NCBI GenBank assembly: GCA_038227045.1
Contig: JBBRQD010000012.1
Span: forward strand, 17,967-81,966
DNA: 64,000 nucleotides
Direction: 5' to 3'
DNA from: JANXLS01 sp038227045
Lineage (GTDB): Bacteria; Planctomycetota; SZUA-567; H5-PLA8
Position 1 is the stretch's first letter. Every line of letters starts with the position of its first letter. Positions 16,537-25,146 of this stretch are shown here, one piece after another. Both the position numbers and the translations under genes were made by a program. The notes under the pieces are model-generated. The model was not told the DNA's origin. It ran no database searches and saw only the letters and a list, made by a program, of their open reading frames with translations.

Positions 16537-18180
16537 TTAACAGGATGAATTCTCTGCCGACGATTGCGAAGATGATGACTGCATTGTCGTCCAATTGCCC
16601 TCGACAATGCGCGGCGTTTGTTTTCCTTCAAACACGAGAAGACGCGTGGCAACTTTGTCAATAAAAAAGCGATCGTGGCTGACAACAACAACAGCTCCAG
16701 GGAAAAACGTCAGGGCACGCTCCATGACTTGCGTGCTCGTCAGGTCCAGATGATTCGTAGGCTCGTCCAGAATCAACAAGCCCGCACCCGACAACAGACA
16801 AAGCGCCAGCGCCACGCGTGCCTTCTGACCGCCGGATAAATTGCCCAGGCGCTGGCGCATGTCCAGCTCCGAGAATTGGAACATTGTCAGAAACTCTTTC
16901 ACATCCTTCCGCGGCGCATCTTTCACGATGCCATACGTCCCGCCAATCGCCTTCGACAGCAATTCGTTGGGATCGAGGTCGCGCAGGAGATGGTTGAAGG
17001 ATACGCCGGAGAAGGCAAAGCCGTTTCCGGTGCTCAGCCATTGCACGCTCCCGGAGTCCGCCGTTTCATCGCCCGTAATAATCCGCAAAAGCGTGCTCTT
17101 GCCGCAGCCATTGGTGCCGACGATGGCAAGCCGGTCGCCCTTGCTAAGCGTCAACGTCAGATCGCTGAAGAGCTCTTTCCCATCATAAGATTTGGCCAGA
17201 TTCTTGATTCGAAGCAATTGTCCAGAGACGCGCAGATTCTGATAGATCCCAGTGATGATGCGTTCCATCGGCGGAGGCTGGACGCTCTTTTTGATGTTCG
17301 CCAGCTTTCGGCGCAGCCATTCGGTGGGAGCCTTCGCCGCCTGCTTTCGATCCTCGATTGATTCCGCTTCATAGACCAGCAATTCTTCTTCGTGCTGATG
17401 CTGGTTCTCAATTGTCTTGAGCCGCAATCGCCGTTCGCGAACGTACTCCGCAAAACTGCCGGAGTATTCGTGCAGGTGGTAATTTTCAAGTTCCACGATG
17501 CGCGTGACCACCCGGTCCAGAAAATGGCGGTCGTGAGACACGACGAGGATCGCGCCTTTGAATTTCTTGATCCATGTCTCCAGCCAATCCATGCCTTCGA
17601 CATCCAGATAATTTGTCGGTTCATCGAGCAGCAGCACGTCAGGCTCTTCGAGAAGAATCTTGGCGAGCGCCGCGCGATTGCGCCAGCCTCCAGAAAGCTG
17701 ATGAAGGGGACGGCAACGGTTGTCTTCCGAGAAGCCAAGCTTCGAAAGCACCGTGTCAATCCGGTTCTTCCAATTCCAGCCATCCATACGCTCGATGGAT
17801 TCGAGCACCTCCGCCTGGCGCTGAAGCAGCGCGTCCAGGTCATCCGTAGTCTGCCCCATCTCCTGCTCGATCCGCTCCAATTCGCCAAGCAGCGACTTGA
17901 TGTGCGCGAGCACATCCTCCAGAATCTGTTCAATGCTGGCCTCTGAATCCAGTTCGGAGAATTGCGAGAAATAGCCGATTTTGACGCCGTGCGAGTGCTC
18001 GATCTCTCCTTCGGTCGGTTCCTCCCGCTGGAGAAGCAGGTTGAGCAGAGTGGTCTTTCCCGAACCGTTTGGGCCGATCAGACCGACACGCTCGCCTTCG
18101 GCCATGCGAAAGAATATTTCGCGCAACACGAGCCGTTGTCCGTAACTTTTGGTCACCCCTTTGATTCGGACTAAACTCAT
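16537..18180 (-). CDS. ABC-F family ATPase
   Basis: A 547-residue soluble protein with two ABC domains and no membrane segment. The Walker A motifs are GPNGSGKTT (about residue 37) and GTNGCGKST (about residue 335). The signatures are LSGGWRNRAALAK and LSGGQKARVALA, each followed by LLLDEPTNYLD or LILDEPTNHLD. The charged inter-domain linker around ENQHQHEEELLVYEAES matches the ABC-F arm/linker. ABC-F proteins act on ribosomes (EttA, Uup) or protect them from antibiotics; which applies cannot be told from sequence. A Ser-rich tail replaces the Uup coiled coil. Confidence 0.93.
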   Translation of the reverse strand: MSLVRIKGVTKSYGQRLVLREIFFRMAEGERVGLIGPNGSGKTTLLNLLLQREEPTEGEIEHSHGVKIGYFSQFSELDSEASIEQILEDVLAHIKSLLGELERIEQEMGQTTDDLDALLQRQAEVLESIERMDGWNWKNRIDTVLSKLGFSEDNRCRPLHQLSGGWRNRAALAKILLEEPDVLLLDEPTNYLDVEGMDWLETWIKKFKGAILVVSHDRHFLDRVVTRIVELENYHLHEYSGSFAEYVRERRLRLKTIENQHQHEEELLVYEAESIEDRKQAAKAPTEWLRRKLANIKKSVQPPPMERIITGIYQNLRVSGQLLRIKNLAKSYDGKELFSDLTLTLSKGDRLAIVGTNGCGKSTLLRIITGDETADSGSVQWLSTGNGFAFSGVSFNHLLRDLDPNELLSKAIGGTYGIVKDAPRKDVKEFLTMFQFSELDMRQRLGNLSGGQKARVALALCLLSGAGLLILDEPTNHLDLTSTQVMERALTFFPGAVVVVSHDRFFIDKVATRLLVFEGKQTPRIVEGNWTTMQSSSSQSSAENSSC

Positions 18181-18629
18181 CGAAAGTTCGCGCTCCGAAT
18201 CAGTTTAAAAAGCAACCCACGCACACATTCCAAAATACACTTCACGAATTCAAGCTCGCCTGATAACCTATCTCTTAGCCCAATGCTTAAAATCAATTAT
18301 GAAGAGCCTAGCACGATTGAATGGCAAATGGAAAATGCGAAATGAATTTGTGAGTTCGGTGCGGTAGCTCTAAACGCCGCGCTCGAATCACTAATCTTAA
18401 ACCTGTAACCTTGGAACATGGACGACCGAGATTATTCCGCATTTTCCCGAAAGAGTTCAAACCTTTCGGCAGTCATATTGACACTAACTGTTAGCATCGG
18501 TGCGGCAAAGTTTTTGATTCGTGATACTTTGCAGTTCAATTATCGGACGAATTCAGCCGATAATTTAAATGGATACCGTACTTCGATATAAAAGCGTTCA
18601 GCGCGACGCTTGAAAGGAACCGAGCACGC
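18181..18629. other. Intergenic gap between divergent genes
   Basis: This 449-bp region separates the ABC-F start from the secreted protein start. I see no coding frame with protein character. A TTGACA hexamer at 18478 lacks a matching -10 at standard spacing. The promoters of both flanking genes must lie here. Confidence 0.6.
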
Positions 18630-20501
18630 ATGAAGCATACTTTCGCAGCCCGGCGGTTTGGTGCCGCAAAATGGGCGTTACTGCTTTCTAGCATAGGGTT
18701 TACGTTTGCACTATTCACCTCGACCAGTCCCGGAGCTTCGGCCACGGCAACCGGTGTGTTGCCGCGCGTGTTGGCGACCAATTGCACGCGTTTGCCAACT
18801 GAATTCGTGACCGCTCCCGATTTGGGCGCAGTGGTCGCCGGCAGCCAATTTACGCGCCAAATCCTGGTTCTCTTCGGATTCCGCCCCCACACATTCAAGT
18901 TTGGACAATTTGGCGCTTTCGGGGGAGCGATAACAATTTCGGACGCTGGAAAGTTACAGGGCAAATTTACCGACCCGGGCCTGAATATTTTCGAAGTGGT
19001 CGTAAGCGACGGCGCGGCGGGCATTCCGCCTCAACCCATCAGCCGGTTGTTCTTTCTTAATGCGGTGCCGCAGCAATTCTCCGAAGCCCCGCTGCATTTT
19101 GAATCCGGCCTGCCAATTGCCTTTGGCACCACAGCTCAGACTATTACGTTGCCCACGGCCGTGTCGGGCGATTCGTATTTCTGCTCGATTCAGCCCAACG
19201 GCGGTGTTCCGCCTTATACCACGGAACTGCTTGCGCAGACAGGGGTGCGTTTTCTCCCGCAGGGACTCGCCTACGACACGACGAACTTGTTGTTCTACGG
19301 CAAGCCTGCACTTCCGACACCCGTTGGAAGTCCGGCAAAAATTACAATGCTGTTGTCTGACAGCGCCGGCAGGCAAGTCACGGGCACGTTTTTATTGAAC
19401 ATCATTCAGGGAACGATCACCTCACAAGCCGTGGCCACCGCCGGAAACATGTCGCTGAATTTCGGCAACAACCATCTCTTCGACACGCTGCAACTGACCC
19501 TGATTCTTGACAAATCCGAACTTAATGCGCTGGGTATTCACACCCCTGCCGATCTCAATGGCCTGCCGATTCAGATGAACTTTGGCGGTTTCAAGCTCCC
19601 TCCGGACAAGCAACCGAATAGCAATACGAAAATCATCACCACATTTAACGCGGCCGGCGAGATCAGTGTGCCACCCAGACACCTGGTGCTGGGCGATGTC
19701 GTTGGCTCGGGCGTAAAGGACGTCGTTTACACGATTAAACTCGATCCGAAGACTGGCATTCTAACCGCCAAATTCAAAAACATCAGCATGATCAACACGA
19801 TCGGCGCGAAGTTTCTCAGCTTCGAAGGGCAGGACCAGGCGTTCAATCGCGGTCCGGTTATTCCTATCAACATCAAAATCGGGCTGAAGCCGAACTCCGA
19901 CTTGGCTGGATCCTCCAATGACGTGCTGGATAAGACTGACGTCATAAAATTCGTCTACAAACGGCAAGGCTCGATCGGCCACGGCACCGCGCGGCTTAAC
20001 GACAATCTTGCGCCCGCCGGAATTTTTCTGATTAACAAAGTCTCCGGGACCGAGCGGCAGGTGTTGGTCGACGCCAACAACAACATCCGGGCCGACCGTA
20101 TCTTCCTGCAGATGAAAGGCTTGATGCGCCAGCCCGGTGCGCAGCCTGTCGTCCCGAAGCCCACCGATTCGGTCAGCATCTTTATCAACCGCCTCTGTCT
20201 GGGCACATTCCCGGTGAGCAGTTTCGCGGCAATGGGCGACAAGTTGATTTTCGCGAGCGACGATCCGACAAAGGGCCTCAAGGATTTGGTCATCGACAAT
20301 AAAAAAGGCACGGTGCTGATCACCACAAACGGACTCGATCCCGCCAACCAGCTCTTCGGTGTCGATGTCTTGAACGCAGGCGACCCGCAGACGATCCCCA
20401 TCACGTTGACGATCTCCGGCCCGGACATCCACAATCCGACGTTCGACGGACAGTCCACGGTGACGTTGTTCCGCAAGGGCGCGATTATCATGAACAAATA
20501 G
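18630..20501 (+). CDS. Large exported protein with Ig-like N-terminal region
   Basis: A 623-residue protein. The N-terminal signal segment is AAKWALLLSSIGFTFALF. Residues from about 85 to 250 contain two repeats resembling cadherin/putative-Ig folds (LQGKFTDPGLNIFEVVVSDGA; the second around ITMLLSDSAGRQVTGTFLLNI). The C-terminal half is beta-rich and unassigned. It resembles the N-terminal half of the ice-binding-type protein at 58667-61312 in style (ILTAKFKNISMINTIG versus the analogous strands there), suggesting a shared module. Likely surface or secreted. An AAGGA site precedes the ATG. Confidence 0.75.
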   Translation: MKHTFAARRFGAAKWALLLSSIGFTFALFTSTSPGASATATGVLPRVLATNCTRLPTEFVTAPDLGAVVAGSQFTRQILVLFGFRPHTFKFGQFGAFGGAITISDAGKLQGKFTDPGLNIFEVVVSDGAAGIPPQPISRLFFLNAVPQQFSEAPLHFESGLPIAFGTTAQTITLPTAVSGDSYFCSIQPNGGVPPYTTELLAQTGVRFLPQGLAYDTTNLLFYGKPALPTPVGSPAKITMLLSDSAGRQVTGTFLLNIIQGTITSQAVATAGNMSLNFGNNHLFDTLQLTLILDKSELNALGIHTPADLNGLPIQMNFGGFKLPPDKQPNSNTKIITTFNAAGEISVPPRHLVLGDVVGSGVKDVVYTIKLDPKTGILTAKFKNISMINTIGAKFLSFEGQDQAFNRGPVIPINIKIGLKPNSDLAGSSNDVLDKTDVIKFVYKRQGSIGHGTARLNDNLAPAGIFLINKVSGTERQVLVDANNNIRADRIFLQMKGLMRQPGAQPVVPKPTDSVSIFINRLCLGTFPVSSFAAMGDKLIFASDDPTKGLKDLVIDNKKGTVLITTNGLDPANQLFGVDVLNAGDPQTIPITLTISGPDIHNPTFDGQSTVTLFRKGAIIMNK

Positions 20502-20536
20502 TGCGACGAATCGAAAATCCATCGTCTGTGACGAAA

Positions 20537-20566
20537 AACCGGAGCCGATGCGCTCCGGTTTTTTTT
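20537..20566 (+). terminator. Rho-independent terminator
   Basis: AACCGGAGC (20537-20545) pairs with GCTCCGGTT (20552-20560) around a 6-nt loop and runs into an eight-T tract. It sits 36 bp after the secreted protein stop and is a textbook intrinsic terminator. Confidence 0.92.
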
Positions 20567-20700
20567 CGAATTGGGATGGTTCAGTTTGAAATCTTATGCC
20601 TGTTTCCATTCGTTCAAAGCACGGGCGATTTCTACCGCACTTCCGTTCATTGCGTTGTAGTCATTCGAACCAACACAACCCTTTTATAGAGGTATGTCAG

Positions 20701-22272
20701 ATGACTAAATTGGCTCGTTCCGTACTGTTCATCGCTGCCGTTCTCGCCGCGCCGCTGCTGCGCGCGGATGTCAAATTGCCCGCCATCATTGGCGATAACA
20801 TGGCGCTTCAACAGGGTATTCCGGTGCCCATCTGGGGCTGGGCGGATCCCGGCGAAGAAGTTTCCGTTACGTTCGATGGCCAGACCAAAACGGCCAAGGC
20901 CGGCGACGATAAAAAATGGATGGTGAAACTCGACGCTCTGAAAGCCGGCAAGCAGGGCGAAATGACGATCAAAGGCAAGAACACCCTGACGCTCAAGAAC
21001 GTCATCGTCGGCGAGGTCTGGGTCAACTCCGGACAATCCAACATGGAATTCGGCATGGGCGGCACGCTGAATGCCAAGGAAGAAATTGCCAATGCCAAAT
21101 ATCCCAACATACGCCTGTTCACGGTCACGAAGTCGGTCAAGGAAGAACCGCAAAGCGATTGCGTTGGAAAGTGGGAGGAATGTTCGCCTGCCACTGCTGG
21201 CGGATTTTCGGCGGTCGGCTTTTTCTTCGGGCGCAAACTTCACCAGAGTCTTGAAGTTCCCGTCGGCTTGATTCATACTTCGTGGGGCGGCACGCCGGCC
21301 GAAGCCTGGACGACGACGGCGACGATGAAGGCTGACGACGATTTGAAGCCGATCGTGGATCGCTTTGAAGCCAGTAAAGCCAATTTCTCGCAGGCCGCGT
21401 ACGATAAAAAGATGGAGGAATTCAAAGCGGCGACGGCCAAGTGGAAGGAAGAATCCGCGGAGTCCAAAGCGAAAGGCGAGCCGACACTGCCCGCGCCCAA
21501 ACCGCCCAAACCGCCCGCGCAGCTCTATGGCCCGAATTCGCCATCCACATTGTACAACGGCATGATCGCGCCGATCATCCCCTTTGCCATCGCCGGCGCG
21601 ACGTGGTATCAGGGCGAATCGAACGCCGGCCGTGCGTTCCAATACCGCAAGCTCCTTCCCGCAATGATCACCGACTGGCGCAAAGCGTGGGGCCAGGGTG
21701 ATTTTCCGTTCATGATCGTTTCACTCGCCAATTTTATGGCGCGCAAACCCGAACCCGCGGACGCCACTTGGGCGGAACTACGCGAAGCCCAGATGCTGAC
21801 CGCGATCAACACGCCAAAGACCGGCATCGGCATGGCGATCGACATCGGCGACGCCAAGGATATTCATCCGAAGAACAAGCAGGACGTGGGCTTGCGCATC
21901 GCGCTTCAGGCATTGAAGATCGCCTACAACAAGGACATCCCGTTCTCCGGCCCGGTGTACGATTCCATGACCGTGGATGGCGCGAATGCGAAGGTTAAAT
22001 TCAAATACGTCTTCGGCGGACTCGAAGCCAAGGACGGCGAACTAAAGGGTTTCGCGATTGCCGGCGAGGACAAGAAATATTACTGGGCGACGGCGAAAAT
22101 TGACGGCGACACAGTCGTGCTCAGCAGCGACAAAGTCGCTACGCCGGTGGCGGTGCGCTACGCTTGGGCGGATAATCCCGAGTGCAATCTGTACAACAAA
22201 GCCAATCTGCCGGCGGTGCCGTTCCGCACGGACAAATGGCCGGGAATTACTGAAAACGAAAAAGCTCGGTAG
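20701..22272 (+). CDS. Sialate O-acetylesterase (SASA family), exported
   Basis: The 523-residue enzyme is predicted to remove O-acetyl groups from sialic acids or other sugars outside the cytoplasm. Features: a signal peptide (ARSVLFIAAVLAAPLLRA), the N-terminal beta domain (IIGDNMALQQGIPVPIWGWADPG), the nucleophile serine block VNSGQSNMEFGMG near residue 115, PAEAWT, WYQGESNAGR, and the C-terminal DIHPKNKQDVGLR with the catalytic Asp-x-x-His. Length and order match the family. An insert rich in Lys, Pro and Ala lies near residues 235-275. The ATG at 20701 has GAGGT upstream. Confidence 0.94.
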   Translation: MTKLARSVLFIAAVLAAPLLRADVKLPAIIGDNMALQQGIPVPIWGWADPGEEVSVTFDGQTKTAKAGDDKKWMVKLDALKAGKQGEMTIKGKNTLTLKNVIVGEVWVNSGQSNMEFGMGGTLNAKEEIANAKYPNIRLFTVTKSVKEEPQSDCVGKWEECSPATAGGFSAVGFFFGRKLHQSLEVPVGLIHTSWGGTPAEAWTTTATMKADDDLKPIVDRFEASKANFSQAAYDKKMEEFKAATAKWKEESAESKAKGEPTLPAPKPPKPPAQLYGPNSPSTLYNGMIAPIIPFAIAGATWYQGESNAGRAFQYRKLLPAMITDWRKAWGQGDFPFMIVSLANFMARKPEPADATWAELREAQMLTAINTPKTGIGMAIDIGDAKDIHPKNKQDVGLRIALQALKIAYNKDIPFSGPVYDSMTVDGANAKVKFKYVFGGLEAKDGELKGFAIAGEDKKYYWATAKIDGDTVVLSSDKVATPVAVRYAWADNPECNLYNKANLPAVPFRTDKWPGITENEKAR

Positions 22273-22304
22273 TATGGGTGGCAATTTCGGCTAGCATCTG
22301 TCAC

Positions 22305-22355
22305 TAAGCGCTTCAGGGGCTGCACTTTTTCAGGCCCTGAAGCGCTTATTTTTTT
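22305..22355 (+). terminator. Rho-independent terminator after the acetylesterase gene
   Basis: AAGCGCTTCAGGG (22306-22318) pairs with CCTGAAGCGCTT (22335-22347) in a long GC-rich stem, followed by a T-rich tract ATTTTTTTG. It lies between the esterase and the small membrane-protein gene. Confidence 0.9.
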
Positions 22356-22387
22356 GACGGCCGCATTCACGCCTATCAGGAGCACCC

Positions 22388-22564
22388 ATGAGAGACAGAC
22401 TCAGCCCCCCAAAATTTGTGACCTGGATCATTTGCCTGGTACTATACTTGATCGCCTTGCTGTCGCATTTTGGAGTCATTCATCCCAGCGGCGATATCGC
22501 AACGTGGTCGTGGATTATTGGCTTTGGCCTATTGCTTCTCGCCTGCCACCTTCGCGGGTTGTAG
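22388..22564 (+). CDS. 58-residue two-helix membrane protein
   Basis: A short gene found by reading the gap. The ATG at 22388 follows AGGAG at correct spacing and runs 58 codons to TAG. The product has two hydrophobic helices (FVTWIICLVLYLIALLSHFG and WSWIIGFGLLLLACHL) joined by a short polar turn (VIHPSGDIAT). No family was recognised; small hydrophobic proteins of this layout are common and mostly unstudied. Its last 36 bp overlap the end of the convergent ABC ATPase gene. An independent terminator upstream implies its own promoter. Confidence 0.75.
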   Translation: MRDRLSPPKFVTWIICLVLYLIALLSHFGVIHPSGDIATWSWIIGFGLLLLACHLRGL

Positions 22565-24082
22565 GACTGCTCCCACCATCGCGCGGCCGACCGCGTCGCG
22601 CGTCACGCCGCGCGGACCCACTTCGCTCAGTTTTCCCTTGTACAGCGCGAGCACGCGGTCGGAAAGCGCAAGCACTTCGTCCAGATCCGAGGAAATCAGC
22701 AGCACGCCCGCACCGCGTTCCCGTGCGGCGGCCAGCAGCCTGTTTTGAATGTCCGCCGCCGCGCCCACATCCAGACCGCGCGTCGGGTTGCACGCCAGGA
22801 TCAGTGTGGGTTTTCGGCTCAGTTCGCGCGCTGCAATCGCCTTTTGCTGATTGCCTCCACTGAGTGCGCCCGCCGCAAGTTCGGGTTCCGGCGGCACCGC
22901 GCCGTATTCTTCAAGCAATGCTCGCGCGTGAGAATTCATCGCCGCGAAATTCAGCAGTGGAATTGCGGCGAGCGTGCGCTCCTGCGGATTTCGCAACCCT
23001 AGATTCTCCGCCAGCGTCATCTCCAGCACCAATCCGTCACGGTGCCGGTCGGACGGAATCGATGCAATTCCGGCGTCGCTGCGCTGGCGAATCGACAGCG
23101 GCCGCAAGTCCAGCAAACCGAGTCGCAACGCGTCGATTTCAAGCGGCAACTCCAGCGTGCCCGCAATCGCGCCGGCCAATTCGTTCTGCCCGTTGCCCTC
23201 GACTCCCGCGACTCCTACGATTTCGCCGGCGTGAATGAGTAATTCAACGACATCCAATGTGCCCGTAATTTTCGCGCCGCGCATTTCCAGGGAGATGGAA
23301 GCGCCCGCGTTTTGAGGGCGGTTGGGTAGCCGCCCAGCTTTTGCAAAATCGATCAATTTTGGCGGATCCTGCCCGATCATCGCGCGGGCCAATTCGGTGG
23401 GTCCGATGTCGCCGATCGGTCCCGCGTGCACGGTCGCGCCTTTGCGCAGCACGGTCACGTCGCCCGCCAGCGCGAAGACTTCGTCGAGCTTGTGCGTCAC
23501 GATCACGATCGTGCGCCCGTCGTCGCGCAGCGCGCGCAGCGTCGCGAAAAGGCGCTCGATTTCAGCGGGCGCGAGCACCGCGGTTGGCTCGTCGAGCAGC
23601 AAAATCTTCGCGCCGCGCGCGAGCGCTTTGAGTATCTCCACGCGCTGCCGCATGCCTACTGGCAGATCGGCGACGCGCGCGCGCGGATCGACGTTCAAGC
23701 CCGTGCGTTCCCCCAATTCCGCCACGCGCACTTCGGCGCTTTTCGCGTCGAAGCGCAGGCCCAGCGCGCTGCGGCGCATACCCAGCGCGACGTTCTCCGC
23801 CACGGTCAACGCCTCGGCAAGCAGGAAATGCTGATGGACCATTCCCACTCCCGCCGCGGCGGCTTCGAGCGACGTGGCGAATTTAACTGCGCGGCCGTCA
23901 ATTTCAATTACGCCAGCGTCCGCCTGAAGTGCGCCGGAGACAATGTTATTCAGCGTGGATTTTCCCGCGCCATTTTCGCCGAGCAACGCGTGAATCGAAC
24001 CGCCGCGCACAAACAGGTTCGCACCCGCGAGAGCGCGGTTCGAGCCAAAACTTTTTTCAATGCCGGTGCAGCGAAGCGACAT
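22529..24082 (-). CDS. ABC transporter ATPase, nucleoside/sugar type, two ABC domains
   Basis: The 517-residue protein carries two fused ABC domains as in the ATPases of BmpA-linked nucleoside (YufO/NupO-like) and ribose-type importers. Domain 1 has GENGAGKST (about residue 36), signature LPVGMRQRVEILKAL and LLLDEPTAVL. Domain 2 has the degenerate P-loop GVEGNGQNELAG usual in this class, signature LSGGNQQKAIAAREL and LILACNPTRGLD. The matching permeases and binding protein should follow at the 3' side, but the next gene there is convergent, so the ATPase stands alone here. That is unusual and the partners may be elsewhere. Confidence 0.9.
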   Translation of the reverse strand: MSLRCTGIEKSFGSNRALAGANLFVRGGSIHALLGENGAGKSTLNNIVSGALQADAGVIEIDGRAVKFATSLEAAAAGVGMVHQHFLLAEALTVAENVALGMRRSALGLRFDAKSAEVRVAELGERTGLNVDPRARVADLPVGMRQRVEILKALARGAKILLLDEPTAVLAPAEIERLFATLRALRDDGRTIVIVTHKLDEVFALAGDVTVLRKGATVHAGPIGDIGPTELARAMIGQDPPKLIDFAKAGRLPNRPQNAGASISLEMRGAKITGTLDVVELLIHAGEIVGVAGVEGNGQNELAGAIAGTLELPLEIDALRLGLLDLRPLSIRQRSDAGIASIPSDRHRDGLVLEMTLAENLGLRNPQERTLAAIPLLNFAAMNSHARALLEEYGAVPPEPELAAGALSGGNQQKAIAARELSRKPTLILACNPTRGLDVGAAADIQNRLLAAARERGAGVLLISSDLDEVLALSDRVLALYKGKLSEVGPRGVTRDAVGRAMVGAVLQPAKVAGEKQ

Positions 24083-24139
24083 GGCGTAAGTGGGATCCTG
24101 AGTGTATGTGTTAGTTGGCCATCAAACTGGAGCACCGCA

Positions 24140-25057
24140 ATGCGAGATGCGATTTCCCGATTCTTCTTTTTTATGATAACCGCCTGCGCGGTATTCGCGC
24201 AAGACGCCGATCCACCAAATGCCAACGCGCAGATTCGCGGCTCGTTCAAAAATTCCGAGATCGTCATTACGACGACCACGCGCCTCGCCGGCGCAATTCA
24301 TTCGCTGACGTGGAATGGCAAGGAGTTCATCAACAGCGTGGATCACGGGCGGCAACTGCAATCGGCTACGAATCTCGACTGCGGCACGCCGATCACAGGG
24401 GAGACATACAACCCGACGGAAGCCGGTTCGCGCGACGATGGCGCGGGGCCGCTGTCGTCGAGCAAACTGCGCAGCATCTCGGCACAGGGTGCCGAATTGA
24501 AAACGACGATCCAAATGGCCTTCTGGCTGAAGCCCGGCGAAAAGTCGGGTGGCCAACCCGCAAAAAATACAACCGTGCTCTCCGATCATCTCGTAACGAA
24601 ACGCGTCCAAATCGGCCACAAGGATATGCCGAACGTCATCGAGTACGACACGACATTCACGATTCCAAAAGAACACCACACGCAATGCGTGATCGAAGCC
24701 CTCACCGGCTACATGCCGCCCGAATTCAAGAAATTCTATAAGCGCGATCCGGCAACAGGCGAATGGTCACTTGTCGACGATGGTCCCGGCGAGCAGCCAT
24801 GGCCGCTCGTGTTTGCGACCGAAAACGGCAGCCACGCCATGGGCATTTTCGCGCCCGAGAAGCAGCCGCGCGGCCCCGAAAAAGCGGGCTATGGACGTTT
24901 CCGTTTCGTGAACGAGAAAGTCGTGAAATGGAATTGCGTCTATCGAATTCGAGACAAAGAGGGCATCACGCCTGGCGACTACGCCTACCACTTGTTCGTC
25001 ATCGTCGGTACGCTCGACGATGTGAAATCAAGCATGAACGAGTTGTCAAAAGAGTAG
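24140..25057 (+). CDS. Exported protein of unknown function
   Basis: A 305-residue protein with a signal peptide (ISRFFFFMITACAVFA). The body is beta-rich, with TRLAGAIHSLTWNGKEFINSVDHGRQLQ near residue 55 and WPLVFATENGSHAMGIFAPEKQ near 220. This suggests a galactose-mutarotase-like or carbohydrate-active beta-sandwich fold, but the match is only by eye. The ATG at 24140 with GGAG at 24129 is chosen; the open frame extends far upstream through the promoter of the divergent ABC gene. Confidence 0.7.
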   Translation: MRDAISRFFFFMITACAVFAQDADPPNANAQIRGSFKNSEIVITTTTRLAGAIHSLTWNGKEFINSVDHGRQLQSATNLDCGTPITGETYNPTEAGSRDDGAGPLSSSKLRSISAQGAELKTTIQMAFWLKPGEKSGGQPAKNTTVLSDHLVTKRVQIGHKDMPNVIEYDTTFTIPKEHHTQCVIEALTGYMPPEFKKFYKRDPATGEWSLVDDGPGEQPWPLVFATENGSHAMGIFAPEKQPRGPEKAGYGRFRFVNEKVVKWNCVYRIRDKEGITPGDYAYHLFVIVGTLDDVKSSMNELSKE

Positions 25058-25101
25058 TGCCGTAATTCCCAAAAGCGCGTCTTCTCCCTTTTAAAAATTT
25101 C

Positions 25102-25131
25102 CGCGAGGATTCGCGTAGATTCGCGCGATTC
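25102..25131. repeat. 10-bp-period 'attcgcg' repeat block
   Basis: Three 10-bp units (CGCGAGGATT, CGCGTAGATT, CGCGCGATTC) lie between convergent gene ends. The 10-bp spacing and the CGCG core match the 148-187 and 11371-11400 blocks, although the unit sequence has diverged. Confidence 0.65.
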
Positions 25132-25146
25132 GATGTTGAAAGCAGT

